Assembly (NCBI GenBank): GCA_009103225.1
Contig: RHPI01003369.1
Coordinates: 760,878-824,877 of the forward strand
Reading direction: 5' to 3'
DNA: 64,000 nt
Source: Chlorokybus atmophyticus
Taxonomy: Eukaryota > Streptophyta > Chlorokybophyceae > Chlorokybales > Chlorokybaceae
Shown here piece by piece: positions 24,651 through 38,500 of the stretch. A program made the translations under genes and the position numbers. The notes beneath the pieces were generated by a model. It did not search any database. It was not told where the DNA came from and saw only the letters and a list, made by a program, of their open reading frames with translations. Numbering within the stretch: position 1 is the first letter of the stretch; the number at the start of each line of letters is the position of its first letter.

Positions 24651-25041
24651 TGTCTTGTCCAAACTCCGGCTTGCTGTACATGTCATCCCTCAATTGACAC
24701 TTGCTGAAGTCTACACATAATCATATACAAGCTCCTCATTAACAAGCATGGCTTTGCAGTAGGTAGTAGCAATTGTCATGATAATTAGCATGACTAGGAT
24801 TTTCACCTTCACTTTGCTTAAAATACGCGCACTAGCAATGCCGACATCAACAAGACATGGTGACCCAATTGGCACAGCTACACAGACATGCAACACCGGA
24901 AACAGGGGATTCATACACCTTCGCAACATCGGCGCTACCACTCCTGCCTCCCAACTGTGCTTCGTATGCTCTCACCAACATAATTTACAGGCCGCTTTAC
25001 TATACATGCATGGCGCCTCTCACCAAACCAGTTGGGTGCTG

Positions 25042-27293
25042 TCAAAGGTACCCTCCCCACGACCGCAGAAAGGGGAACAGCCATGTCAAGAGCTTCAGGA
25101 ACAACGAACTCGGTTGCCTGCGCACAAGAGGCGCGGGTTCGTTCTCTTCCCTCCTCCGCATGTAACCAACATCATGCATGTCCTCGTACTCCTCTTCTCC
25201 TCCCTCATCCTCATAACCAACATCATCATAACCCATTGCACCTCTTCCACGCGGTGGTGGCAACAGCCCGCGCACGCGCTGCCTTTGCCTACCAGGCCTC
25301 TCAGCCCTGCCAACGCCTCGTCTCGAACCTTCTTGCTGTTGTTGGCGTGTTGTTTGTCCGCCCCACGCACGCTGCAGCCGGCGTGTGAACACTTTCCACA
25401 TGCGGCGTGCAATGGGGTTGAGCGCCTTGCGCACTCCCGGGATGGCCAGCGCGCCCGCCACCCATAGCGCCGTTGAAGGGTTGTCGAGCACGTATGGGAC
25501 TGACATAAACAGCAGCGGGATCGAAATTGTCACCAGCACCTGTTGTTGATAGTGTCTACTTTGCACACAAGCAGGCGCATATTGCTGCATTCACATGTAA
25601 GCTGATTACAGAGCAGTACAAAATCTGGCTAGCAACTTTTACGGCAGGCAGGGTGGGCTTGTCAGCTCATTAGTGACAATTTTCGGTTTGGCATCAAAGT
25701 GAGTGCTGCTACTCTTGGGGTGAACACATATGAAGCTACTCGAGCTACGGACAATATGCAGCATGCCACGTCACAACGTTTGCAGCACATAATGGTACAC
25801 ACGACAAGACGCAACAACTTCTCACCTGTGCTGTGTGGTCCTCCGCGAGCTTCTCCGACATCCTTGGCTCCTCTGCGTCATAGTACTCCTCCCGCCGAAC
25901 ACGCTGCCGCCTCGCACCCGCATCGCGGCGTGCATACTGTGGGTCGCGTCCATCATCCGGCCCGCGCCAAGCATGCGCTTGAAGACATGGCCGCTTGCGA
26001 GGCGGGCATGACTTTGCCTGTGGTTGTCTGCTGCAAACATCTGGACACAGGCGTGGCGGATGCTTGGTTGGAAAGACACTTTGCGCTTTGGGATGCCGCA
26101 TAAACGAGAAAATTGCCACCGGTGTTGCAATCTGTTCACACGCTAAGTTGATAACGACTGCAGTTTGACAATGAAAGCATTGTGCTCAACGAGTAATTGA
26201 ACTATGCTGGTTTCGTGGTACTTATCTTGTCAATTGCAAACACATGTGCAACTTGCATGCATGCTGCTAGGGTGAGCAGGTGGTTATGCAGCACCGTACT
26301 GCAGGAGAACTTTGCACCTTTAGCCATAATGGCAAAAACCTTTACATGTAACAACAAAAACAGCTGCTACAGTTACAGCCACCCACACGACGACCACAGC
26401 GATGTACAGAGTAAACGTGGCACAGTGTTGAAGGTTTGGTTGCATGCTTCGCAACTGGAAGACAACCACTTTGGTAATCACACCAATGCATAGCAACAAC
26501 TCGGAGGGTAGCGGAGCTGGGAATCCACCCCAGCGTGTCATCACATAACACCTATACCTTGAACGCAACGCATGTGCCGCTTCTCTGATTGACACGTTCT
26601 GTAGAGTTCTGAACTTAGTTTGCGCTCACCTGCAGCTGCATGCTTCTTCACGCTCTTTGTCCCCCGCAAGTTGCGTTGTGCGCGGCCTGAGCAAGAACGC
26701 CAGGGGCAACAACCGCCTCCGCCTCCAATCCCCTCGCCTTGCCTGCCTGCGCCTGCGCTCAGGCTTGCTTCGGCCGTCTGCTGGTCTAGTACGCTGAGAG
26801 AAGCCTGCTACTTTGGTCCCGCCGAGCCCAGGCTGCTGCGCACAGCCTCAAGCCGCCTGGCCTGCGCTAGGCCAGGACGGGCCGGGACAGGGCGGCGGAC
26901 GGGGCGGCGGAGGTGTGTGGCCTGGCCTGCGCTTGAGACGGACGAGACACACACAAGCGAGTCGAGCCGTGTGGGTTGAGCAGCTAGCAGGCTGCGGAGG
27001 TGGCGTGCCTGAGTCGACGCCTGCCTTGTGGCATTGCCCTTCAACCTTGAGGTCGTTGCCGTCGCTGTCGGCCGGGCCTTGGCCAGAGCAGGCCCAAAAA
27101 AGCCGTCACACAAGTTTCAAGCACATCTCACCTCCGGTTGCGGATTGTGGCCTGGCGAATTGTGGCTCGGCCGGCCCTGCCCCCCTCGCCTCTTCCGCAT
27201 GGCAGAAAACGGCGGCGTGCCTGGAGAAAGCAGAGCCAGCGGCAGTGGCAGCAGCAACCGGGGCAAGAGCAGCAATCACAGGTGGGGCCATCA
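25042..27293 (-). CDS. Predicted plastid/membrane protein, unknown function
   Basis: The 3' half is clear. The last exon 25539-25042 (165 residues) opens with a hydrophobic segment (VTISIPLLFMSVPYVL), a second short one (ALWVAGALAI), a basic stretch, then an acidic Tyr/Glu-rich tail and a hydrophobic end. The exon before it ends at 25826 in the same phase (YYDAEEPRMSEKLAEDHTAQ). Further up the strand are two more hydrophobic stretches, PSELLLCIGVITKVVVF (about 26500) and LYIAVVVVWVAVTVAAVFVV (about 26380), and an Ala/Arg/Ser-rich N-terminal candidate starting at the ATG at 27293 (MAPPVIAALAPVAAAT) that resembles a chloroplast transit peptide. The joins between these upstream exons are not settled. 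I do not recognise the family. It could be a multi-pass plastid envelope or thylakoid protein. Confidence 0.5.
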
Positions 27294-27715
27294 GCCACAC
27301 ACTTGACTAGCTGTGGTCAACTACGCCGCTTTGTACAACATTGCTGTCGTCGTTGTTGAGTCGGTGACTACACAAGATGATGATAATCATGCTTGTCTTG
27401 TTTGCTTACCTGCATGCACATGCTTATAGCGACAGCTCCGCTTCCTCTGAACATGTTGTCATGAAGTGTTACTGGTCACCCCCCCCCCCCCCACTAATCC
27501 TCATCGCTTTCGCAATAACAACTGCGTGCATTGCCAGCATATCCGCGGTACATGGCTTGCCCTTGCCGCAGTGTTGAAATGTGCGCACCTACTTGCGTTG
27601 CGTCATAGGCTCACAGCAGCAACTGATCACAGACGACAAGAACTTGCAACAAGGCCTGTTTCAAATAACCTTTGCATGTACACATTGCATATGTTGCCTG
27701 TGTGCTTGCCTGCAG
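27294..27715. promoter_or_regulatory. Divergent intergenic interval with unknown 5' end
   Basis: Lies between the candidate start of the minus-strand membrane protein and the first clear exon of the plus-strand gene. It must hold the 5' exon(s) of the latter, but no start could be chosen. A poly-C run of about 14 bases is at 27479-27492. Confidence 0.3.
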
Positions 27716-29210
27716 CAGGCCGACGCTATTGAGTGCCGCCTACGCTATCGGCGGAATCTTCATTGCACGCAACATATTGGACCGGTGTTGGCCAGGCAGC
27801 CATGTCCGAACATTGGCAAAGGCCATGTGCGGAGAGAAGGTGTGCCTCTTATTGGTTAATGCTGCACAGTCACACAGTCAACCGTCATCGGCATGGCTCC
27901 ACTGCAAGTTGATGACGACTACACGCACACGCATACATACAATATGTGACATTGCGTGACAGTTGACTTCAGAGCAAGCGCTAAGGGATCCCGCGCACTA
28001 CTTCAATGTGCGGTGGGTACGCATCTACTTGCTTCCAAATGATGGCCGTTTGCAACCTCAAGTGCACAAGACTTCTAACTCATGATATGTGTAGTGCGTC
28101 AGCTTGTGAAGCAGCACACATGGCCAATGGCGCACGCCTCTTATATGTGGAACAGGTGGGCTTGTGTTCGGATCATCACTGGTTCACCACATGAGCGTGC
28201 TTGGCCCTTACATGGCACACAGTGACCCTGTTTGCAGGCGAATGTGGGCACACCTGAGAGGCCATTCAGGCAGGTATGTGCTCTGTACATCGTCCAGTCA
28301 TTGTGCACTTTATATCTGCTGCATGCGTTGAAAGTGACTGTGCAGTCTCTGTGCAGCGTTTCCTTGTGGTGAGACCGTCCAAGCGAAAAGAGAGCGATGT
28401 TGAGGTTGCAACAAGCGACTGTTGCTAAGTGCCAAATGCCATGTTTGGTGATGCCATGTAACGTGATTACAATTGCAGGTTGCTTCTCATGCTGTGTCTG
28501 ACCCTGCGGCTTACTCCAACTACTGCGACCGACCAGTCAATGCGAGGCCTTCAAGTGCAGAAGCGGCTTCAGTAAGCACGTATTTGACAATAAAGCAGAC
28601 AGTTGTGTGCTCCTAAGAACAGTTGGCTAATGTGTTGTTCACGTTACGAGGAGTGTTAGGTCTCAACTTCCTTACATGCAGGATATTGGAGAGCACTTGA
28701 CAACGGTCTACCTCTCGCGCTGTAAACCCGGCCAGGGTTGCTTGTATCAAGGGAGCACACCGCCGGAAGGGTACCCCAGCAGCTGGGTAAGTGTGTGTGC
28801 GTGCTGCTGTGAGGGTGCCAAGCAGCATGTATACCAAGAACAATTTCTTCATTGACTTGAAACATTTGGGTAGCTTCCGTTACCTCACACACTCTTTGGG
28901 TTTGCTTGCAGGGTGGAGCAGTGCGTTGCACATCGGATGTCACTGTGTACAAGCATGCATACAACTCCTGGGACAGAGGCTACGATGCTCGTGGCCAACA
29001 GGTATGCCTGTCATGTTCTATGCTTGAGGTGTGTCTATGAGTGTCTGTGAGGCTGTATGTACATCCGTATGCACACGTTGTCTTGTGTTAAATTCCAACA
29101 GAGTACAGCACACTCCACTCCAGCACTCTTGGGACTTGTTACTTCTTTGTGCTTTGCAGGTCTGGGGTCCAAGGGAAGGGCCTTTGGAGTTCAGGCCTAA
29201 GGCAAGATAG
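27716..29210 (+). CDS. Unknown Tyr/Pro-rich protein, 5' end missing
   Basis: Eight exons join in phase: 27716-27839, 27973-28007, 28238-28273, 28357-28404, 28479-28571, 28682-28786, 28912-29001, 29160-29210 (TAG). They give 193 residues after an unidentified start. The second exon ends at AAT before GTGCGG, a weak donor. The product is soluble-looking, basic, and rich in Tyr, Pro, Arg and Trp in short motifs (DPAAYSNYCDRPVN, EGYPSSWGG, VYKHAYNSWDRGYDARG, WGPREGPLEFRPK). Small proteins with such spaced aromatic/Pro motifs and many tiny exons are common among axonemal microtubule-associated proteins, but I cannot match a family, so that role is a guess. It converges on the coiled-coil gene, whose stop lies 346 bases downstream on the other strand. 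Confidence 0.7.
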
Positions 29211-29555
29211 AGTTGGCCTGTAGTGCACTACATACACGCAGGCAATGGAGTTGCATGTTGCAATAAGATCGCACTGCAGTGAAATGGTCAACGGTTGTGG
29301 TGAGGTGCGGCGGCTGAGTAATACCTCTACATCAAGAGATTCACTCACTCGTGCTATATCTAATATGTCAATATGCAACGATTCTGCAACGCGTGCATTG
29401 CAACATGTCATCAAGCCAGACACTGACTGTAAACACCAGCAATCAAACAACATTTTTCGGTAAGGGTAATGTTACACGGGAATGTGCACGGAAAATATTA
29501 CACTGCACAGTTCCGAGGCATGAACAGAGCAGCTACAGTCTACGAGTCTGCACCG

Positions 29556-32500
29556 CTATTCTTGCTGGTATGGTGGGTGCATGAGTTGGAGGCTCATGCG
29601 TCCGGCACGGGGTTTCGGCACCGGGGGAGGCTGCTGCAGGTCTTGCGGGCGCGCGTTCTCGTTGCTGCTGCCTGAACTCGACTGCGATGCCGCCAGCTGC
29701 TGAGCCTTTATCAAGCGAGCAATGTCATCCGCAAGCTTCGTCATCTGCATAGTGATGGGCCACTGTCAGCTGTAGCATGAGGTAAGGAAGATGAGAGCGA
29801 TGGTGATGCGTGGTATGTACCTCTGGCTGTTGTGGGAACATTGAGCAGCAGCGCTTGAATACTGCATTTGTTCTGCAAAGAACCTCAACAATGGTGTTGT
29901 TCTCACCACAGAGTGCCTCGACCTGCACATGAATTATGTACCAGATTCAGTTAAGTGCATGACCAATCAAAGTGGTTATGTGGAGAGATACGGGCACACA
30001 CGCGCAGACAGATGCACGCACGCACGCACGCACATGCATATACATATGCTCGCACGTGCACACATATGCACCTCGCTTTCAGCTTTGCGCAAGTTGGCGA
30101 TCAGGATTTCCTGCCTGGTGACTACGGCATTGCTTTTGCGCCGCTGGTGCTTCACCTCCGCTTGCAGCGCCGCATGCGCAGCCTGAAGCTCCTCTAGCCT
30201 GTTGTTTGTATGTACAACGTCAGCCACAGAAAAGGTAAAGCGCAAGCTCACAACACATTGCATCATGTACACTTCGTGGCAACAGTCACCTCTTTGCAGC
30301 GTCTGCCAACTGGTCCTCCAATGCAGCTTGCTCTCTTGCTGCCATGGCAGCGGCCTCTTCCTTAGCTGCCAACACTTCTTCCATGGCTGCACCCTTCTCG
30401 GCCAACTCTTCCTCCAAAGCCTGACAGAGGTGCCAACTCTAAGGATACGTTGCACACAATCGAGTTGTGCGTGCGGGCGCGTGCATGTGCCCGCATGTGT
30501 TGCTGTTTATAGTTGGGTGGCTGCGCATTTGCGTGTGCATGCGTGCGTGTGCGAGGGCTGCATATGCGAGCATATTACAGAATGGTTACCCAACTCAAGT
30601 GTTCCCTCTCTCACCTGTGTGCTGGACTCCATGGCTTCAATCTTCCCCTCATACCACCCCTGCATCTTTTCCTTCTCCGTTCGTACCTTCTCCGCTCTCT
30701 CCTCCTGCTCCCCGACTCGCTCTCGCCACTCCTCCAGCTCGCCTTGCAACGACGCGGCGAAGTCCTCGAGCCGAGACGCGTCGTCCTTGTAGGAGGCCGA
30801 CGCGGTGCGCACGGACAAAAGGTCGGACTGGAGGCAGAAGTGAGGTCAGGCACACGCATTGGTGTTTGAGTTCGAGGCAAGTGTGTGTGTGTGTGTGTGT
30901 GTGTCTGTGTATGTGTGCAGGCGTGTGTGTGCGCGTGTTTAGATTGACGCAACATCTGTGTGTATGCGTGCAAGTGCGCGCGTATGCATGTGCGCGTGCG
31001 TGTGCGTATATATGTGTGTGCATCTTGCTTGTATGTGTGACTATATGGGTGCGTGTGCCTGTTGGTTATGTGTGTGTGCGTGTGTACCTCCTTGGCTTCC
31101 AGCACTTTGAGCAATGCTTCTTTATCAGCTATTGCAGCCCCGAGGCCTTCTTCAGCCATGTCGCGCTCGGCTGTCACAACCGCCAGCTTCTCGCTCTCGG
31201 TCTGCAGGTCGGCTTCAATGGCAGTGAGGCGGTCTCGCATGACCTGCTAGAGAGATAGGAAGCGATATGGTGAGTGTTACTCTCTGATGCCTGGTTCATG
31301 ATCGAATGCACGAGTGCATACCGTTAGCTTGGTCTCGGCCTCTGCTGCCGCTGCCTGCGCTCGCTCATCCGCCACAACCCTGGCCTCGAGGTCTTTGAAC
31401 TCCGCAAGCTCCGCGTACTGTTTGTTAGCTCTGTCGAATATAGATGACATGATTTCATGAGTACATGAGCTGTGTATACGTGTGCTTGCGAACATGCGCA
31501 CGCGCGCCCATGCATGCGCACGCACGCGTGTGTGTGCGTGTGTTTGCAGCCGCATGTGTGCTTGTCCATTGATGTGACTCATAGTACACTAAGTACCTGC
31601 CAAGCTCAGACTGAAGCTGCTCAACCACGTGCTCCAACTGTGCCACGCGCTCTCTCGTCTTCTGGTGATCCCGACTCACCATGCTCAGCTCCCTGGCAAC
31701 CCTCCTCGAACGCACAATAAGTCTACTCAGTTCCTCTTCCCGCTCTGTCAGCCGCGTGATGACGTCAGCCATCTGCGCCGCAGACCTGGCCAGCAGCTCC
31801 GCCCGTGACGCTTGGGCTTCATTCTTCTCAACATTAGCAAAACCCAACTCAGTCCTGAGTTTGCTGATGAGAGTGGCTTTCTCATCAAGTTCAGATTCTT
31901 TTAGGGTCAGTGTCGCAGTTAGACGCTTTGACTCGGCTTCCTTTGAATCAAGCTGGGCTTCCTTGTGCTTGAGCTCGGCATCCTTCCTATTGATAATGTA
32001 TGCAAGTGAAGCCACTTCTTGCTCCTTTGCGCTCAGCTGCAACAGAGCGTCCTTTGACTTGGCTTCCTTTGCGCTGAGCTGTTGGCGGGCAGACTCGAGC
32101 TCTGAATTGCAAGTGCTGAGAGCGTCATTGAGCTCGCTGAGCTGGGCTTCCTTCTGCGTGAGCTCAGCACACTTTTTATCCAGGGCAGATGCGAGTGAGG
32201 CTAATCCTTCACGCTTGGCACTTAGCTGCAAGCAAGCATCCTCCCTTTCAAGCTGCACTTCTCTCAGCCTCTCACCAACTTCACTCAACTGCGCATCCTT
32301 TGCGCTCAGCTGTTCCTCCAATGAAGCTACACAAGCAACCTTCTGCTCGATCACACATGCAAGCGAAGCCACTGACTTGTCCTTTGCGCTCAGCTGCATA
32401 CAAGCATCCTCCCGCTCAAGCTGAACTTCTCTCAATCTCTCACCAACTTCACTCAGCTGTTCTTCCAACGAGATCGCACGCTTCTCCCTGTCCCCAACCT

Positions 32501-35500
32501 TCTCATTCAAAGCCGCCACGTCTTCACTCTTTTTCAACAGCATCACTTCAACAGCTTTAACCTTTTCCTCAGCAGCAGCCAATGCAGTATTTGTTGCACT
32601 CAATTGATCACCGAGTGCCGCCAGCTGGCAGGTTGCTTGATGCAAATTCTGCTGAGAGGAAGCCAGTTGGGCGGTTTTGTTGTTGAGCTCCTCTGTGAGA
32701 CCTGACAGATGCGATTCGGTGTGGGTGAGAGTGTCATTGATGGTGGTCAAGTTGCATGTCATGTTGGCCAGCTGTCCCTCCAGAGCCAGTTTCTCGGCTT
32801 GTTGGAGAGTAAGCTCCCCACGCAGAGCTGCTGTATCTGCCTCTTGTTGAGTGAGTTGTGTCTGCAGCAGAGTGACTCGTTCTTGATTGCGAGAAAGCGC
32901 CTCGTGCAGAGTTGCTGTTTGTGTCTCATGTTGGGTGACTTGTGTCTGCAGTGCATTCACTCGCGCACGCTCCGCATCCAGCCGGGTACACAAGTCGGCG
33001 GACGTCTTGGACAGCTGTCCCTCCAGAGCCAGCCTCTCAGCTTCTTTGTGTGTCAGCTCCTCGTGCAAAGCGGATGTTTCTGCCTCTCGCTGACTAAATT
33101 GTGTCTGCAGTGCGTTGACTTGCGCATGCTTCTCGTCCAGTTGGCTACACAGAGCTGCTGATTCTGCCTCATGTTGGGTGAGTTGTGTCTGCAGCGCAGT
33201 GACTCGCGCATGCTCCTCGTCTAGTTGGGTACACATTGCTGACACCTCCTCTTCTTTAAGCCTCAACACCTCTTGCATTGCATCCATCTCAACGGCCTTC
33301 TCCCTCGCAACATCGCTGAGTTGTGTCTTCAGATCATGTGTTGTGACTTCGTGTTCAGGCACCGATGCACACATTGCAGACAACTCTTCTTCCTTGTGCT
33401 GGAGCGTGTCGCTGAGTGCATGGAGTTCAGCTTCTCTCTGGCGGAGATTGGCTTCAGCAGCTACGCGTCTGGCTTCCTCCTGGGTAACTTGCTCGGTAAG
33501 GGAAGCCACTTGCGTGTGCATCTCTTCAAGTTGCCGGCTAATAGCCTCAAAGTTGGCTTCTCCAGGGCTGCACCGTTCGGGTGACGAAGGAAGGGACTCC
33601 GTTTCGGCTTCGCTGATGTCGCTGAAGCTCTGTGCATACGCGTCCATCTCGGCTTCCTTCTCGCTGAGCAGCTTCTGGAGCGCTGCCACGCCGGCCTGCA
33701 CGAACGCGAGCTCCTCCTTCTTCACACTCACCCTCTCAACTAACATATCTACCTGAGCCTCCTTCTCCCTTAGCCTCTCGCCGCAAGAAGCCAACTCATC
33801 CTCTTTCTGGCTAAGTGCTTCCCGCAGGGACTGCAAGTCTCCGTTCTGCCTCGCTACCACCCCCGCTTCCTCTGTACACGACAACTCAGCATCGTGCAGC
33901 CTCTCCTGCAACATGAACATCATCTCTTTAAGCCCGTTCACGCGTGTCTCGCATGCCAACTCAATGTCTTGCATCTGTGCTCTGAGGTGGGTTGTATCAG
34001 CCTCAGCAGCCAACTGGCGCACATGCCAGTCGGATATCAACAACATCGCCTGCTGCCTCTGCCGGCTCCAAGCGCACTCTCGTGCGTGGAACTCTGACTT
34101 TGCACACGCCAAAGCAGCTTCCAGCTCCTTGGCTCTTTGTTGCTCATCCTGATGCACATCGTCATGTTGGTTTGTGACCAAGCAGAGGTTCTGAACCTGT
34201 AATTGGTAAAAGCAACATGTGCCTCTCACCCACCTGTAGACTTGTCGCTTGTCGTGTCAGCTCGTGCTGTAACTGCAAGAGGGCACAGAATAATGTCACG
34301 TACCGTACAACCGAGCAAGCTGTGACAACCACTTCTCGGCACAACATCTTGTAACAAGCAAAGCCTACCCGCGCAAACTCTCCGCTCTTTTCTGCCAGCT
34401 GTGCTTTAAACACTTCGGCCTTGGTGGCAGCCTTTACCTCCAATTCACTCACCTCGGTCTCCATCTCCTGCTGGCGTGCGAGCCACTCAGCTATTAACAC
34501 CATGGCCTGCCAACGCTGGGAGTACAGTACACAGCATCAGCATGAGACCAACACCACGAGCACAAACAGTTGTGTGTGTTGCATCACCACGAGACTAACC
34601 AGTATCGCAGCATGAGCGGCTTCCTTGTGCAGCGTACTGATTTGTATCTGAAGCTCCGCTTGCAGCTGAGCGTTGTTGTCAATGATGTTGTTCAGCTCCT
34701 TGCGGTGCGCAGCTTGTTTGTAGGATTGAGTTGCTTCCAACTCGCTTACGCGCATGCGCGCATTCTCCAGCTCCTTCAACTTGCACCTGCAATCAACTCA
34801 TAAGACGACACACACATACCCACATAACCCTATCACAACAAGCAAACCCACAACAGAAACTTGTACAAAAACCGTGTTGACTCACTTGTTGTCTTGCTGA
34901 AAGCGTGCGATGTCATCTCGATCAGCCTCTCTCGCACTCGTGAGCTCCTTCACGAGCGCTTCTGCCTCGGCAAGCTTGCCAGTTACAATAGCCATATCAT
35001 TGCTGATGTGCTTCTTCTCCGCAATTTGCGCGTTGAGCTCTTGGATGGTCTCAGCGCGTGCAGTGCACTCAAGCTGGAGCTTAGCAAGCTGGCGCTGAGA
35101 CCTACAAGGGGAGTGTACATTGTTAGAGAGTGATGATAGAAACGCACACGCGCATGCACACACAACCGTGTAAGCCCAAGCTGCTTACTCTTCTTCGAGA
35201 GCAGTGATGATCTCCTCTTGCTCCCTGGCGCACTCGCTTCTAACACGCTTTATGGCCAGCACCAAGCCCTTTTGCACATGCGTCTGAAGGCACACACACA
35301 TACACATATACCACACCATACTCCATGTGTACCCACTACATCCGACCAACACTCACCTCGTCTGTTTGTGTTGAGCTGCTGCTAGTTGACTTCACTTCAG
35401 CAGCGTGCTTTGCTAGCTCGAGCTCCAACTTGTTACAGCGATCACATGATTGTGTGAGTTGAGACTGGAGGGCGGCTTCGCTGTCGTGCTTCTCCGCCTC

Positions 35501-38500
35501 GAGCATGGTTACGCGGCATTCAAGCCCCTGCACCTCCATCAACGCCTCGTCCTGTGTGGGACATTGACTGAATACACACATTGCACACGCACACTCACAC
35601 GTATGCCAGGAGTGTTGTGTATCACCTTCTCTGCTTTGATGCGATCGATGGCGCCCTTGGCATCATCTAGCTGCGCGTACACATCCGCGCGGCTAGTCTC
35701 TAGCAGATGCACCTGTGGTATATAAACTCAAGGACATGTTGCAACGACTGTTATGAATTGTTAATGCACACGCACTTGTTGTGTCATGTCTGCGATCTGT
35801 TTCTCGATCAACTCCTGCCCGCTCAGAGCACGCTTCAGGTCTGTTGCAAGGCGGGTGCACTCCGCATCGTCAACGCTCTTCACCTGTTGAAAACAGTTGT
35901 CAAGCAAGACGACATGCAACATGCATGCGTGCGCGTGCATGTGCATGTGTGTATCTGTGGGTGTGAGAGATATGCGTGTGTATGTTTGTGCAATAGACTC
36001 ACGCACCTCTTCCAGCTCGCGCACGCGTGCAACCATCCGTTCCAACTCCTCCTTCTGCACCCCCCTCTCCTCGAACACCATTCTCAGGTCCTCCCTCACA
36101 CTCTCCTCCCTCTTCATTGCCGTCTCCTTCTCCTTGCGCCAAGTGTCAGCCCTCTCAGTTAACTCAGTCGCCTCGGCTTCATGACGCGCACGCCAACACT
36201 CCCACTCGTCGCGCGAAGCGGACCATGCAGCGCGTTCATGCTCCAGAGCCTCAAGCTTGTCGGAGAGAATTTCAACCTCTGCGAGGAATGGGTTCTAGAG
36301 ACTGAGACAATGATGCACGACATGTGTGTGCGTTGTTTGTGCACCTGTCACGAGCATGCGAGTCATTCTGCAAAGCGCATACACGTATGCACTTTAGCTA
36401 CAACTGTGTGCATGCCCGCATGTGCGTGGCCACGCGTGTGCAGGTGTGTATGCATGCGCAAATGTGGATGCATGCCTGTACATGCATGTGCGTAAGTGCG
36501 TGCGGTCACGTGTACGTGTGCGTGCGTGCCCACATACACGTGTGCATGCTATATAGGTGTGTTACCAAAGCGCAAGTGTTTGGGTATGCACACGCCCCAC
36601 ACCGCACTCACCAGACTCGAGCACATTCCTCTCCTTCCTCGCCTCCCTTAGCTCCTCGGTGACACGCGCCACCTCGCCCTCGAGCCTTGCTGCATCTCTC
36701 CCCTCGCGATGCAGCCTTCTCTCCTGCGTGCGGCACTGCGCGTTGAGGGCGTCCATCGAGACACGCATCGCCGACACCAGGGGGAGGACGTCGTTGTTGT
36801 TGGGTATGTTGTTGTTGGGGTGGGTTGTGTTGGTGGTGGTGGGGAAGGGTGAGGAAGGTGGAGGGGTGAGGGGGTGGAGTAGTGGAGAGGCGAGGAAGTG
36901 CTTCCAGGAGGAGGGAGGGGTTGGGATTGACTGCGTGAGATACGGCGTGAAGGGTGAATATGCATGAGTATGAGGTGAAGAGACACGATGACATCCAGCA
37001 CTGTGATCGTGGCCATACCTGTAGGAACTGGTTGAACGGGTCGTCTTCGTGGTCAAGGTGCCCGTGAACAATGTTCTGAAAAGCAGACACCATGACTATA
37101 CTATCATTATGCATAGTAACGTGGCAACAGTATAGTGATGTTACCAATGATGCCATGCTATATAAACTTTAAACACAGCTGTTTCAAACCTGTGAAGGAG
37201 TCCTTGGGCCTTGCATGCTATGCTGTTGATGTTGATACAGCTCCTCGTACCCCAGCGACCAGCTCGTCTCATGCTGCTCGAAGACCTGAGCCAAGCAGAC
37301 TGATCTCAACACCTCTCACCACCCCACGCACACAACCAACTCAACCAACATGTTCAATGAACAAGTCTCTCACCCTGCTGCTTGTGGCGCATAGGTCCGA
37401 AGCCATCGCGCAAGCCGACGCGACGGACGCGATGCTTTCACACTGCGATTGTGTCACATTAGCATTGCTATTGTTGTTGTTGTGTCCTCCTCCTTCTCCT
37501 CCCCCTCTTTTTCTCGCTCCTCCGCCAGAAGACCGCCGCTTGCCAAGCCTGGAGGGCTTAGGCTTGCCACCGCCCGGCCGCGCGTGACAGCGTGTTGCGG
37601 TTGTTGTGTTGTTTGTTGTTGTGTTTGTGGTTGATTGGTGTGGGTGTGGGTGTGCAATGTTGCGGCGGTTGGGTGACACCCACTCGGGCCTCGGGACTGC
37701 TGTCCTGCGCTTTGCTGCTGCTTTTGCTGCCGCCTCCTGTGAGAGTGTAACAACATGATGATGGTGATGTGGTGGTGGTGGTGGTGGTAATAATTGTGAG
37801 GTGTGTTATGTTGCTACCTGGCGGTTTTTGTGTGCGAGGTCGGCGAGATATTGCAACCGGCGGTCTCGGAGGGCTTTGGCCTCATCCTCGACACGCGTCT
37901 GCATGCAGGAAGAATGCTGTCATGCATGCTTGTGCACGTAGTTGAGACAACAAGACAATGGTGCACACGCACACTCCCACCTGCATCGTCTCTTCAGGCA
38001 CTGCGTACAGGCACATGGACTTGCGTGAGCCCTTCAGCGGCTGCCTCTGCAAGGCAGACGACCGGGTGGCCCCGCAGTCGGACGCACGCACCTTCTTCTT
38101 GCTACCTCGACCTTACGAAGAAAAAGGCAACAACAACACACAAAGAGTTAACCTCAAAGGTGTTCACTGTTGGGATGCAAGACTTGGTCGATGTTGTTGT
38201 TGTTGCTGTTACTGTTGCTGTTGTTGTTGTTGCTTGCGTTCAAGTCAAAGGCAGTACCTGGTAAAGGGCCGAGAGTGTCCTCATTTGAGTTTGTTGGCTC
38301 TGATGGTGAAAGCACCGCTCCATGAGGAAGAGCCTGCAGGTACTAAGTAAATAGTGGGTACATTGAGCACAAGGCATGAAGCAATGATCAATACCAACAT
38401 CACCAACACACAGGTTCAGAATATAACGGCATGCCTGCACGCACCTGATCCTCCTGCTTGTCATGCACGTGGTTGGCGCTCTTCGTTGCCTGAAACAGCT

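Noticed and set aside
31681-33756. Long plus-strand open frames (247, 150 and 213 codons) opposite the coiled-coil exon
   Set aside because: They are antisense shadows of a Glu/Gln/Leu-rich exon; they read as Ser/Cys-rich low complexity and have no independent exon structure.
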